This document shows positions 17,923-26,020 of a DNA stretch of 64,000 nucleotides, in pieces. This DNA is from GWE2-51-13 sp041736705 (lineage in GTDB: Bacteria > Bacillota_I > Bacilli_A > Erysipelotrichales > Erysipelotrichaceae), in contig JBGSTC010000016.1 in the NCBI GenBank assembly GCA_041736705.1, forward strand, positions 11,234 through 75,233. The letters run 5' to 3'. A program made the position numbers and the translations under genes. Under the pieces are notes generated by a model, which made no database searches, was not told where the DNA came from, and was given only the letters and a program-made list of their open reading frames with translations. Within the stretch, counting starts at the first letter, position 1. Each line of letters starts with the position of its first letter.

Positions 17923-17948
17923 TATATCGTGCAGGATCCTTTTGTCAA
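17921..17948 (-). promoter_or_regulatory. Promoter of PadR/polyferredoxin operon
   Basis: Exact consensus boxes on the minus strand: TTGACA (17943-17948) and TATAAT (17921-17926), 16 bases apart. Such a strong promoter with an overlapping operator is expected to be held off by a repressor. Confidence 0.85.
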
Positions 17949-17952
17949 CCAT

Positions 17953-17974
17953 AAAAAAACGGTCTTTCGACCGT
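17953..17974 (-). terminator. Terminator of diguanylate cyclase gene
   Basis: Stem ACGGTC / GACCGT with loop TTTC, followed by seven T on the minus strand, directly after the gene's stop. Confidence 0.85.
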
Positions 17975-19290
17975 CAAGTCCGGGGTGATTTTGTCTTGTA
18001 TACCGTTTGGTTTCGACCATTGCGTTTCGCCTCGTAAAGGTTCTTGTCCGCTTGGTCGATCAAATCATTGACGCTTAAGCCTTCCAGATACGAAGATACG
18101 CCGATACTGATGGTGATGTGGATTTTATCGCTGAAGACATGGTTTTCGACTTCTTTGCGGATCTTTTCCGCGACACCCAGGGCATCGACCCCTCCGGTCG
18201 ATTCCAAAACGACCAGGAATTCTTCCCCGCCGAAGCGACCGACCAAGTCGGTCCCGCGTACGCACGTCTTCAGCACGTCCCCGAGTTCCTTCAAGATCGC
18301 ATCCCCCGTCAGATGACCGAAAGTATCGTTGATGTTCTTGAAGTGGTCGATGTCGACCATCAAAACGGAGAACACGGTACGATACCGCAGAAAATGCTTA
18401 ATCTCTTCCCCCAGCCGCTCGTAGATGTATCGATGGTTATGCAGACCGGTCAATCCGTCCAACACCGCCAAGTTCCGCAACAGTTCGTTCTGCGTCTCGA
18501 CCAACTCTTTCTCCTTGTTGAGTTCGCGGAAAATGATTTCCTGCGGTTCTTCGATCACCTTCACGATCATGACCCGGTAAATGAAATAGAACGAAAGGAT
18601 CCTGAGGTAATGTCCGATCAGGTTGATCAGGTCGTTCGTTCCGACATACAGCGAGAAAGCGAGCTCGGAAGCGATCAGTAAAAAAAGCGCAGTCGTCAAC
18701 AAACGGAAACTGTGGGCTTCGAATTTATCGCGATACTGGAATAGGTTATAGATCGATAACAACAGAAGGATGATGATGAGGCTCTCCGCGAGGATCATGT
18801 TGGTGGAGAGCGATCCATCGGGGTTGGGGGCGATCGGGAAGTTCCCGAAGAGAAGGACGGATGCGAAGATGCCGGCGGTTACCAGGAAGTAAATCAGGAA
18901 GAGCCATTGAGGGTACAAGGTTCTTTTGCGTCTGAAACCGCGGAAAGAGAACAGGAAAACCAGGCTCTCGAAAAGACGGGCGGCGATCCACAATTGGTCC
19001 GGAAGTTGATGGATGTCTGAAAGGAGTCCGAATTCCGGATAGGATAAGGTATGGAAGACATCCAGGACGGCGATGAAGACGAAAGCGATCCCGATATTGA
19101 TCAGATAGTTGTTTTTCAAAAAACGCATCGAGTTCATGGTAATCAAAAAAATCGTCACGCCGATCAACACGCTGAAAAACTCGGCCAACGTGTGGAAGAC
19201 AAGATAATTGTACACGCTGCTGAAGTAGAGTGCGATGAGGACGATGATGGTGATGGATCCGTAGATGATTTTCGAGCTGCGGTTTCCCAC
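17974..19290 (-). CDS. Diguanylate cyclase with MASE3 sensor
   Basis: A 438-residue protein. The first 230 residues form a membrane sensor with about eight helices and the MASE3 signature (YLVFHTLAEFFSVLIG, FLKNNYLINIGIAFVF, LDVFHTLSYPEFG). A short coiled linker leads to a GGDEF domain with DGLTGLHNHRY and the active-site motif GGEEF; an RGTD sequence five residues ahead of it matches the RxxD inhibitory site. It should make cyclic di-GMP from GTP, with product feedback. The start is GTG, preceded by GGGGAGGGG. Single gene; it may supply the ligand for the riboswitch near 50.5 kb. Confidence 0.93.
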   Translation of the reverse strand: MGNRSSKIIYGSITIIVLIALYFSSVYNYLVFHTLAEFFSVLIGVTIFLITMNSMRFLKNNYLINIGIAFVFIAVLDVFHTLSYPEFGLLSDIHQLPDQLWIAARLFESLVFLFSFRGFRRKRTLYPQWLFLIYFLVTAGIFASVLLFGNFPIAPNPDGSLSTNMILAESLIIILLLLSIYNLFQYRDKFEAHSFRLLTTALFLLIASELAFSLYVGTNDLINLIGHYLRILSFYFIYRVMIVKVIEEPQEIIFRELNKEKELVETQNELLRNLAVLDGLTGLHNHRYIYERLGEEIKHFLRYRTVFSVLMVDIDHFKNINDTFGHLTGDAILKELGDVLKTCVRGTDLVGRFGGEEFLVVLESTGGVDALGVAEKIRKEVENHVFSDKIHITISIGVSSYLEGLSVNDLIDQADKNLYEAKRNGRNQTVYKTKSPRT

Positions 19291-19360
19291 TGTTTCCCCT
19301 CCCCTTGTCCGAGAAGATCGTTTGATATTATTATACTCTATATTGCGTTTTTCACAAAGA

Positions 19361-19387
19361 AAAACCCCGCCGAGAGGATCGACGGGG
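19361..19387 (-). terminator. Terminator of 3-hydroxybutyrate operon
   Basis: GC-rich stem CCCCG.CG / CG.CGGGG with one internal mismatch, followed by TTTTTC on the minus strand, downstream of the permease gene. Confidence 0.8.
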
Positions 19388-19404
19388 AGAAAGGGAGGAC
19401 AGTC

Positions 19405-20754
19405 TTAGTAGATACCCATGACCGCAAGGATGATGGCGGGGATGGTGGCGACGATCGGCATGATGAGCGAAACGACCATGATGTCGATGTAGGAGTCTTT
19501 GTGGGACATGCCGGTGTTGTTTAAGAGGGTTAAGACGGCTCCGTTATGCGGTAGGGTGTCCAAACCGCCGGAAGACAGGGAAGCGATACGATGGAAGGCT
19601 TGGGCTTCGATTCCCGAGGTCTTCGCCAATTCCATGTACTTCGAACCGAGGGCGGCCAAGGCGATGCCCATGCCGCCGGAAGCGGATCCAGTCGCGCCGG
19701 CCATCAGGTTGACGGCGACGGACAAGGAAATCAAAGGGTTGCCCGGAACGGCGAGGACGATGTTGGTCAAATCGGTGAATCCCGGAACGGCGCGGACGAC
19801 GGCTCCGAAACCGACGGCGGCGGCGGTGTTCAAGATCGCGCCGATGGCGCCTTGGGAACCGACGGTCAACGATTTGATGAAGAGATTACGTTTCTTGAGG
19901 TTGAAGAGGAAGACAAGCACGATGCCGGACAAGAGCGCGTAGATGATGAATTCGCTGTTGGAACGGCCGGCTGCGAGTTGTTCGGGGGTGAACTTGACAT
20001 AGAGCGGCATCAGGTTCAGGACACCGATGACGACGATCAGAGGGATCATGGCGACCAATACGTTGGGCATGTCGCTCTTATCGATGACGGTACCGGCATG
20101 TTTGGCATCGGGTTCGGTGTAGAATTCACCCTTCGCTTCGATCTTCTTGCGTTTCCATTCCATATAGAAGAGCCCGCCGAAGAATAAGACTGCGGTCGCA
20201 ACCAAGCCCATGATCGGACCGGCGGTCGCCGTAGTGCCGAAATAGGTGGTCGGGATGAGGTTTTGGATCTGGGGGGTACCCGGAACGGCGGTCATCGTGA
20301 AGGTGAACGCACCCAGCGCGATGGCGCCCGGGATGAGTTTGCGGGAGATGTTGGCTTCTTTGAACATCGCCAAAGCCAACGGGTAGATGGCGAAGACGAC
20401 GACGAACAAGGAGACGCCGCCTAAGGTCAAGACGGCACAAGCAAGGACGATGGCGGCGATGGCGCTCTTGGCGCCCAGTTTGGACGTCAGGAAGATCGCG
20501 ATCGATTTGGCGCCGCCGGTGGTTTCCATGAGGTTACCGAAGATGGCGCTCAACATGAACGCGGGGAACCAGCTCTTGACGAAGCCGACCAAACCGGTCA
20601 TGTAGGGTCCCATATACGTCGAGATGATGTCGAGTCCGCCGGCGAACGCGACGACCGCGGCACACAGGGGGGCGACCCATACGATGGAATACCCTTTCAA
20701 AGCGAGATACATCAACAAGGCTAGTCCGATGAAAATTCCAAATAGACTGGTCAT
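19405..20754 (-). CDS. GntP-family permease, probable 3-hydroxybutyrate importer
   Basis: A 449-residue membrane protein with about 12 helices, the length of the GntP gluconate/hydroxy-acid symporter family. Recognisable segments are WFPAFMLSAIFGNLMETTGGAKSIA, TMTAVPGTPQIQNLIPTTYFGT and LMAGATGSASGGMGIAL. Gluconate permeases and D-3-hydroxybutyrate permeases belong to the same family. It is the last gene of an operon for thiolase, CoA-transferase and 3-hydroxybutyrate dehydrogenase, so hydroxybutyrate is the likely substrate. The 47-base gap to the dehydrogenase contains AAGGAG before the start. Confidence 0.88.
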   Translation of the reverse strand: MTSLFGIFIGLALLMYLALKGYSIVWVAPLCAAVVAFAGGLDIISTYMGPYMTGLVGFVKSWFPAFMLSAIFGNLMETTGGAKSIAIFLTSKLGAKSAIAAIVLACAVLTLGGVSLFVVVFAIYPLALAMFKEANISRKLIPGAIALGAFTFTMTAVPGTPQIQNLIPTTYFGTTATAGPIMGLVATAVLFFGGLFYMEWKRKKIEAKGEFYTEPDAKHAGTVIDKSDMPNVLVAMIPLIVVIGVLNLMPLYVKFTPEQLAAGRSNSEFIIYALLSGIVLVFLFNLKKRNLFIKSLTVGSQGAIGAILNTAAAVGFGAVVRAVPGFTDLTNIVLAVPGNPLISLSVAVNLMAGATGSASGGMGIALAALGSKYMELAKTSGIEAQAFHRIASLSSGGLDTLPHNGAVLTLLNNTGMSHKDSYIDIMVVSLIMPIVATIPAIILAVMGIY

Positions 20755-20801
20755 AGTTACTCTCCTTTCAATGAGTAGATCTATTGAATCAAAGCGCTAC
20801 C

Positions 20802-21563
20802 TTATGCGGCTGTCCATCCGCCATCGATGGTCATCGTCGATCCCGTGATCATGGCGGCTTCGTCTGCACAGAGGAACTTCACGACGTTGGCGACTTCCGA
20901 GGGTTCAAGCATTTTCTTGACGGCGGCTTTCGCCAACATGATTTTCGTGATGACTTCTTCTTCGGGGATGCCGTGGGTCGCCGCTTGCGCCGTGATCTGT
21001 TTGTCGACCAAAGGCGTACGGACATACGACGGGCAGATCGAATTGACGGTGATGCCGTACGCTCCGCCTTCCAAGGCAGCCGTCTTGGTCAACCCGGCCA
21101 AGCCGTGTTTCGCGGAGACATAGGCGGATTTGAATTCGGAAGCGACCAAGCCGTGGATCGAGTTCAAGTTGATGACGCGTCCCCACTTCTGGTTCTTCAT
21201 GAACGGCCAAGAGTATTTGGTAAGAAGGAACGGGGCCGTCAGCATCAATGCCTGCATGAAGTCCCACTTGTCTTCCGGGAAATCTTCGATCGGGGAAACG
21301 GTTTGGATACCGGCGACGTTGACAAGCACATCGACGGTGTTGTGGCGTAGGACGGTTTGGTCGACGACGTTCTTGCAATCGGCACGCTTACTGAGGTCGG
21401 CGACGACGTAGGTTGCGTTCAACCGTTCGCAATGCGCCTTCAACTGCTCTTCATTGATATCGACCATGACAACTTTGCATTGTTCCTGGGCGAACATTTC
21501 GGCGATCGCCAATCCGATTCCGCTGGCGGCACCGGTAACGATACAGACTTTTTCTTTTAACAT
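20802..21563 (-). CDS. bdhA: 3-hydroxybutyrate dehydrogenase (SDR family)
   Basis: A 253-residue short-chain dehydrogenase with cofactor loop TGAASGIG (about 10-17), NVAGIQ, NSIHGLVAS with the catalytic Ser, and YVSAKHG with Tyr and Lys. D-3-hydroxybutyrate dehydrogenase interconverts 3-hydroxybutyrate and acetoacetate with NAD. The SDR core alone does not fix substrate, but the surrounding thiolase, acetoacetate CoA-transferase subunits and GntP permease make this the best assignment, and the IHGLVAS and GHPE-like PEEEVI segments resemble known BdhA. An AGGAGG site precedes the ATG. Confidence 0.88.
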   Translation of the reverse strand: MLKEKVCIVTGAASGIGLAIAEMFAQEQCKVVMVDINEEQLKAHCERLNATYVVADLSKRADCKNVVDQTVLRHNTVDVLVNVAGIQTVSPIEDFPEDKWDFMQALMLTAPFLLTKYSWPFMKNQKWGRVINLNSIHGLVASEFKSAYVSAKHGLAGLTKTAALEGGAYGITVNSICPSYVRTPLVDKQITAQAATHGIPEEEVITKIMLAKAAVKKMLEPSEVANVVKFLCADEAAMITGSTMTIDGGWTAA

Positions 21564-21623
21564 GTGTTCCTCCTGTTTTTTCGTTAAAAGCAGTATTTTC
21601 GGGATTTCGTTGTGATTTCCCGT

Positions 21624-22280
21624 TTACTCCATGGATTTCAAATCGTCGGCGATGATCAATGTGGGTTGGGTGACCGCCTGGACTTGTTCGACCGTGAATT
21701 CCGGATTGATTTCCTTGAGGACCAATCCTTCCTTGGTCACTTCGATGACGCCCATTTCCGTGACGATGAGGTCGACTTCGCCCCGTGCGGTCAACGGTAG
21801 GTAGCATTCGTTGAGGATTTTGGCTTCCCCTTTGGCCGTGTGTTCCATCGCGACGATGACTTTACGCGCCCCGGAGAGAAGATCCATCGCCCCGCCCATG
21901 CCCGGAACCAATTTGCCCGGGATCATATAGTTGGCGATGTTGCCGTGGGCATCGACTTGCAACGCACCCAGCACGGTGAGATCCACATGCCCTCCGCGGA
22001 TGATCCCGAAGGACGTGGCGCTATCGAAGAACATGCCGCCCGGTAGGATGGTGACGGGTTTACCGCCCGCATTGGTGATGAATTCATCGAAGTTTGTTTC
22101 ATCCGGGGTCGGTCCAAGACCGACGAACCCGTTCTCGGATTGAAACCAGACATTTTTTCCGCCGTTGACGAAGTTGGCGACCAAGGTCGGAAGCCCGATC
22201 CCCAGGTTGCAGACATCCCCGTCGCGAAGTTCTTTCGCGACCCGGCGTGCGATGTATTCTTGGATGAGTTGCTTATCCAT
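21624..22280 (-). CDS. atoA: 3-oxoacid (acetoacetate) CoA-transferase subunit B
   Basis: A 218-residue beta subunit of a family I CoA-transferase. It carries the SENG motif (FQSENGFVGLGP) whose glutamate forms the acyl-CoA intermediate, and GMGGAMDL. With subunit A it moves CoA from an acyl-CoA donor to acetoacetate, making acetoacetyl-CoA for the thiolase. It overlaps the subunit A gene by 8 bases. A GGAGGG site lies just upstream. Length is normal. Confidence 0.92.
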   Translation of the reverse strand: MDKQLIQEYIARRVAKELRDGDVCNLGIGLPTLVANFVNGGKNVWFQSENGFVGLGPTPDETNFDEFITNAGGKPVTILPGGMFFDSATSFGIIRGGHVDLTVLGALQVDAHGNIANYMIPGKLVPGMGGAMDLLSGARKVIVAMEHTAKGEAKILNECYLPLTARGEVDLIVTEMGVIEVTKEGLVLKEINPEFTVEQVQAVTQPTLIIADDLKSME

Positions 22281-22926
22281 GGTTGGTGCCCTCCACGATG
22301 TAATTGACGAAGACGCCCGGGCAGTGGACCGTATCGGGATCCAGCACGTCGACGATCTTAAGAGCTTCGACGATCGTGATATCGGCCGCGGCGGCCATGA
22401 TCGGGTTGAAGTTGCGGGTCGATCCGTGGTAGTTCAGATTCCCGTACTTGTCGGCGGTATTGGCGAAGATCAGCGCGACATCGGCGTGCAAGGGTTCTTC
22501 AAGCAGGAATTCTTTCCCGCCCACGACCACTTTCTGTTTGCCTTCTTCGACTTTCGTCCCCAATCCCGTCGCGGTCAGAAACCCGCCTAAGCCATATCCT
22601 GCGCAACGGATTTGTTCGACCAAGGTCCCCTGCGGAACCAAGACGACTTCCGTTTCGCCTTCCATCATCTGACGACCGGTTTCCTTGTTGGTGCCGACGT
22701 GGGAAGCGATGATTTTACTGAATTGTTTACTGACGACCAGTTTCCCGACACCCTTGTCGACGAATCCGCTGTCGTTGCAGATGAGGGTCAGGTTCTTGGT
22801 CCCTTTGGCGACCAGTGCGTCGATCAGAAGTTCCGGCGTACCGACGCCCAGGAATCCTCCGATCATCACGACGTCGCCGTCTTTGATTTTATCGACCGCT
22901 TCGATGATGCTGATTTGTTTGTTCAT
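22273..22926 (-). CDS. atoD: 3-oxoacid (acetoacetate) CoA-transferase subunit A
   Basis: A 217-residue alpha subunit with the family I features GGFLGVGTPELLIDAL and the LTLICNDSG and GTKVEEGK segments. The start is the ATG at 22926; an upstream TTG in frame lacks support, and GAGG sits before this ATG. It is 7 bases from the end of the thiolase gene and overlaps subunit B. The pair activates acetoacetate to acetoacetyl-CoA. Confidence 0.92.
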   Translation of the reverse strand: MNKQISIIEAVDKIKDGDVVMIGGFLGVGTPELLIDALVAKGTKNLTLICNDSGFVDKGVGKLVVSKQFSKIIASHVGTNKETGRQMMEGETEVVLVPQGTLVEQIRCAGYGLGGFLTATGLGTKVEEGKQKVVVGGKEFLLEEPLHADVALIFANTADKYGNLNYHGSTRNFNPIMAAAADITIVEALKIVDVLDPDTVHCPGVFVNYIVEGTNHG

Positions 22927-22933
22927 GGTTCCT

Positions 22934-24112
22934 CTATCTCTCAACGATCATGGAGATGCCCTGTCCTCCGCCGATGCACAAGGTCGCAAGTCCGTGTTTC
23001 GCATCGCGCTTCACCATTTCATGGATCAGACTGACGAGGATACGCGCACCGCTGGCACCGATCGGATGGCCAAGGGCGATGGCTCCGCCGTTGACGTTCA
23101 CGATGTCGGGATTCAGATTCAATTCTTGCATGACGCTCAGGGCTTGGGCGGCGAAGGCTTCGTTGGCTTCGATCAAGTCAAGATCTTCCACCGTCAAGTT
23201 CGCTTTTTCAAGGGCTTTACGTGTCGCAGGGATCGGTCCGGTCCCCATCAGTTGGGGATCGACGCCGGCCGAGGCATAGGAGGTGATGGTGACCAAGGCT
23301 TTCAAGCCGAGTTCATCCGCTTTTTCTTTACTCATGAGTACGAACGCCGCGGCTCCGTCGTTGATTCCCGACGCGTTGGCGGCGGTCACGACGCCGTCTT
23401 TCTTAAAGGCGGGGCGTAGTTTCGCCAATCCTTCCAGTGTCGTATTCGGTTTGGGATATTCATCCGTCGCGACGATGATCGGATCGCCCTTTTTCTGAGG
23501 GATCAGAATCGGAACGATTTCATCGACGAACTTCCCGTCGGCGATCGCTTGGATCGCACGGTGTTGGCTCTGGACGGAGAAACGATCCAGTTGCTCCCGA
23601 GTGAATCCATACTTCTCGGCGATGTTTTCCGCGGTGATCCCCATATGGACATCGCTGAAGGCATCCGTCAACCCGTCATGGACCATCGTATCGACCAACT
23701 GACCATCCCCCATGCGCTGACCCCAACGGGCGCCAGGCAGGATGTAGGCGGATTGGCTCATGTTTTCGGTTCCGCCGGCGACGACGACTTGTGCATCCCC
23801 CGCCAGAATCGACTGCATCGCCAACTGGACGGCTTTGAGTCCCGATCCGCAGACCTTGTTGACGGTGAAGGACGGAACCTCGATCGGCAATCCGGCATGG
23901 ACGCTGACTTGACGCGCGACGTTTTGTCCCAGTCCGGCCTGAAGCACGTTCCCGAAAATCAATTCATCGACCAGATCGGCGGAAATATTCGCGCGGCTTA
24001 TAGCTTCCTTAACGACGGCGGTACCGAGCTCGACGGCGGAAACCGATTTTAGGCTTCCCCCGAAACTTCCGATGGCGGTTCTGACGGCAGAAACGATCAC
24101 AACATCTTTCAT
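22934..24112 (-). CDS. thlA: Acetyl-CoA C-acetyltransferase (thiolase)
   Basis: A 392-residue biosynthetic-type thiolase. Visible are VVIVSAVRTAIGSFGGS at the N-terminus, the acyl-enzyme cysteine in NKVCGSGLKAVQLA (about 88), GHPIGASGARIL with the catalytic histidine, and the C-terminal CIGGGQGISMIVER containing the second cysteine. It splits acetoacetyl-CoA to two acetyl-CoA or runs in reverse. The start at 24112 follows AAGGAG at the right distance; the earlier ATG at 24127 does not. First gene of the hydroxybutyrate operon. Confidence 0.95.
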   Translation of the reverse strand: MKDVVIVSAVRTAIGSFGGSLKSVSAVELGTAVVKEAISRANISADLVDELIFGNVLQAGLGQNVARQVSVHAGLPIEVPSFTVNKVCGSGLKAVQLAMQSILAGDAQVVVAGGTENMSQSAYILPGARWGQRMGDGQLVDTMVHDGLTDAFSDVHMGITAENIAEKYGFTREQLDRFSVQSQHRAIQAIADGKFVDEIVPILIPQKKGDPIIVATDEYPKPNTTLEGLAKLRPAFKKDGVVTAANASGINDGAAAFVLMSKEKADELGLKALVTITSYASAGVDPQLMGTGPIPATRKALEKANLTVEDLDLIEANEAFAAQALSVMQELNLNPDIVNVNGGAIALGHPIGASGARILVSLIHEMVKRDAKHGLATLCIGGGQGISMIVER

Positions 24113-24161
24113 AATGTTCTCCTTCATGTGAATTATTTACATCGATTGTTGAATCACAAAC

Positions 24162-24175
24162 ATTAAGCGCTTACA
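24162..24175. promoter_or_regulatory. Catabolite-responsive element (cre) ahead of the hydroxybutyrate operon
   Basis: On the minus strand TGTAAGCGCTTAAT matches the CcpA-site consensus TGWAANCGNTNWCA at 12 of 14 positions around a TAAGCGCTTA palindrome. It lies in the thlA-LysR intergenic region, so the operon is probably repressed by preferred sugars. Confidence 0.6.
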
Positions 24176-24293
24176 TTCACATGATAATCGAGCGTCAACC
24201 TTTTTACTAATACTAGAATTTTATAGATTGTATAACTTGTAGTTATCGATTAGAATGGAAATACATTGCGTCCTCTTGGACAAGGAAATCACC

Positions 24294-25217
24294 ATGGACA
24301 TCACCCAGCTCACCTATTTCGTCGCGATCGTGGAAAATCGCTTCAATTTGTCGATGACATCGAAGAAACTTCATCTCTCCCAACCCGCCCTCACACAATA
24401 CATCCGCAAATTCGAGGATGAAGAAAAGACGGAACTGTTCATCCGTTCCAACGGCCGCTTGATCGGTTTGACCAATGTCGGCGAGAACTTCTACAATAAC
24501 GCATTGGTCGTCCTCTTTCAACACGAAAAGATGCTGAAGGAACTCCGTGAAAACACGACCTCGGTCAAGGGATCGATCCGGATCGGAATCCCTCCGTTGA
24601 TCTTGACCGTCTTATTCACCGAAGTCCTTGCACAGCTCATCACACGCAATCCCGAGATTCGCTTCGACGTATTGGAAGAAGGGGCGTTCGATCTACGCAA
24701 GAAGCTGATTTTGCATGAAATCGACTTTGCGATCTTGCTTCAACCCTCCGATCTGAACCCTCAAAGTTTTCGTGAAGATGTCATCCATCAGGACGAACTG
24801 ACCGCCTTCATGTCCATCCATAATCCGCTAGCCCAAAAGAAAGTGATTTCGTGGTCCGACTTGAAACATCGCGATTTGGCGATTTTCAGCGAGTCCTTCA
24901 TGATCCATCATCAATTGATTCGTAAATTCTCCAGCATCAACCTTGTCCCGCAAATCGCGCTGACTTCTTCTTCCTGGGATTTCCTGCTCGAATCGACACG
25001 TCCTTCCGACTTCATCACGATCCTTCCCTCTCCGATCCGTCATCACATGTATTTCAACGATGTCGTCGAAGTCCCCTTCGACCATCCGATCTCCTGGCAT
25101 GTCATCCTCGCCTATCCGTTGAAGTCCCATTACAACCGGATTGAGAACTATACGCGAGACAGTATCCTGAACTACTTTCTGAAAGAAAAAGCGATCGACC
25201 CGATTTCCATCGGTTGA
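24294..25217 (+). CDS. LysR-family regulator, divergent to hydroxybutyrate operon
   Basis: A 307-residue regulator. Residues 1-60 form the winged helix (MDITQLTYFVAIVENRFNLS, LSQPALTQYIRKFEDE), followed by an effector-binding domain beginning SIRIGIPPLIL. The start at 24294 follows AAGGAAATC; the longer frame has no such site. It is divergent from the thiolase operon with a 181-base spacer holding a cre box, the usual LysR layout, so it likely activates that operon with hydroxybutyrate, acetoacetate or a related acid as effector. The effector is inferred. Confidence 0.9.
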   Translation: MDITQLTYFVAIVENRFNLSMTSKKLHLSQPALTQYIRKFEDEEKTELFIRSNGRLIGLTNVGENFYNNALVVLFQHEKMLKELRENTTSVKGSIRIGIPPLILTVLFTEVLAQLITRNPEIRFDVLEEGAFDLRKKLILHEIDFAILLQPSDLNPQSFREDVIHQDELTAFMSIHNPLAQKKVISWSDLKHRDLAIFSESFMIHHQLIRKFSSINLVPQIALTSSSWDFLLESTRPSDFITILPSPIRHHMYFNDVVEVPFDHPISWHVILAYPLKSHYNRIENYTRDSILNYFLKEKAIDPISIG

Positions 25218-25224
25218 TCGCTTT
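25188..25224 (+). terminator. Bidirectional terminator between LysR and YdeI-like genes
   Basis: Outer stem AAAGCGATC / GATCGCTTT plus inner CCGAT / ATCGG. The structure includes the LysR stop codon and ends just before the convergent gene's stop. Confidence 0.7.
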
Positions 25225-25225
25225 C

Positions 25226-25888
25226 TCATTTCTTGAGCGATTGTTTATACAGCGCAGCGGTTTTGAACCCCGCCTTCAATACGGTCGACATTTCCTCATA
25301 CCGTTTGTTCCGCGTCTCTTCACTGGGCGTACTGTAGAGGTAGCGTGCCCAATCCCGTTGGTAACCCGCAGTCAAGGCATCGAATCTCGTCAACACCTCG
25401 GGGTCGGATTGAATCCTAGAGCGTACTTCCTCGATGTATCCGATGTAGTCACCGGTCGATTGACTCGGGGCGGTCTGCGATCTTCCTTTTTGCGAATACT
25501 TGATGCCAAGGACGGTGAACACTTCGTCGAAAGCGACCATGCGGTTGAAGCGGAACGGGGTATGGTCGATCGACCCGTCGGCGACGTCCACATTCAATAA
25601 ACCGAAGATTTCGTCGCGATGGACGTAATCGGGGTAAATCGGATTGCCTTTCTTCGGATAAGCGATATACAAGATCCCTTCTTCGTTGAGACGTTTTTCA
25701 TCCATGACATCTTTGATCGTCGCCAGGAATTCCGCCTTGGTGGTGGAGAAGGCGAAGATGCAGTCATGCTTGCTGAGTTCTTGGGTTGTATTCAAGGTTG
25801 CGAAGACGTGCTTCACGTTCTCGGGGCAATGGACCAATGCGATCTGTGCAGGTTTGGTCAGCTTCAGTTTATCGATGATATCCGTCAT
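25226..25888 (-). CDS. YdeI/OmpD-associated-family protein
   Basis: A 220-residue cytoplasmic protein. The C-terminal third (DALTAGYQRDWARYLYSTPSEETRNKRYEEMSTVLKAG) matches the YdeI/OmpD-associated helical domain pattern: LSPGHRREY...W...A...ETR..R. The N-terminal 120 residues are an alpha/beta fold with IAYPKKGNP and resemble the DUF3052-type domain often found with it. The biochemical function is not established; members have been linked to antimicrobial peptide tolerance. GGGAGG precedes the start. Confidence 0.72.
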   Translation of the reverse strand: MTDIIDKLKLTKPAQIALVHCPENVKHVFATLNTTQELSKHDCIFAFSTTKAEFLATIKDVMDEKRLNEEGILYIAYPKKGNPIYPDYVHRDEIFGLLNVDVADGSIDHTPFRFNRMVAFDEVFTVLGIKYSQKGRSQTAPSQSTGDYIGYIEEVRSRIQSDPEVLTRFDALTAGYQRDWARYLYSTPSEETRNKRYEEMSTVLKAGFKTAALYKQSLKK

Positions 25889-25955
25889 GGGGAACCTCCC
25901 GATTCAATACCTCCATTATACAAAAGGAAATCGAAACTGCATGCGATTTGATTAC

Positions 25956-25969
25956 GAAAACGCTTTCTA
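25956..25969 (+). promoter_or_regulatory. Possible cre site ahead of GH30 gene
   Basis: CGAAAACGCTTTCT matches the CcpA consensus TGWAANCGNTNWCA at 12 of 14 positions, about 50 bases upstream of the glycosidase gene and just ahead of a TACAAT -10 candidate. Carbon control of a glycosidase is expected, but the match is partial. Confidence 0.45.
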
Positions 25970-26020
25970 AAGAGAATCAACCTGTGATACAATACGAATA
26001 TAAACGAAAAAAGGATTCCC

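Noticed and set aside
18118..18681. Plus-strand open frame of 187 codons inside the GGDEF gene
   Set aside because: Shadow frame; the minus-strand gene has all GGDEF and MASE3 motifs.
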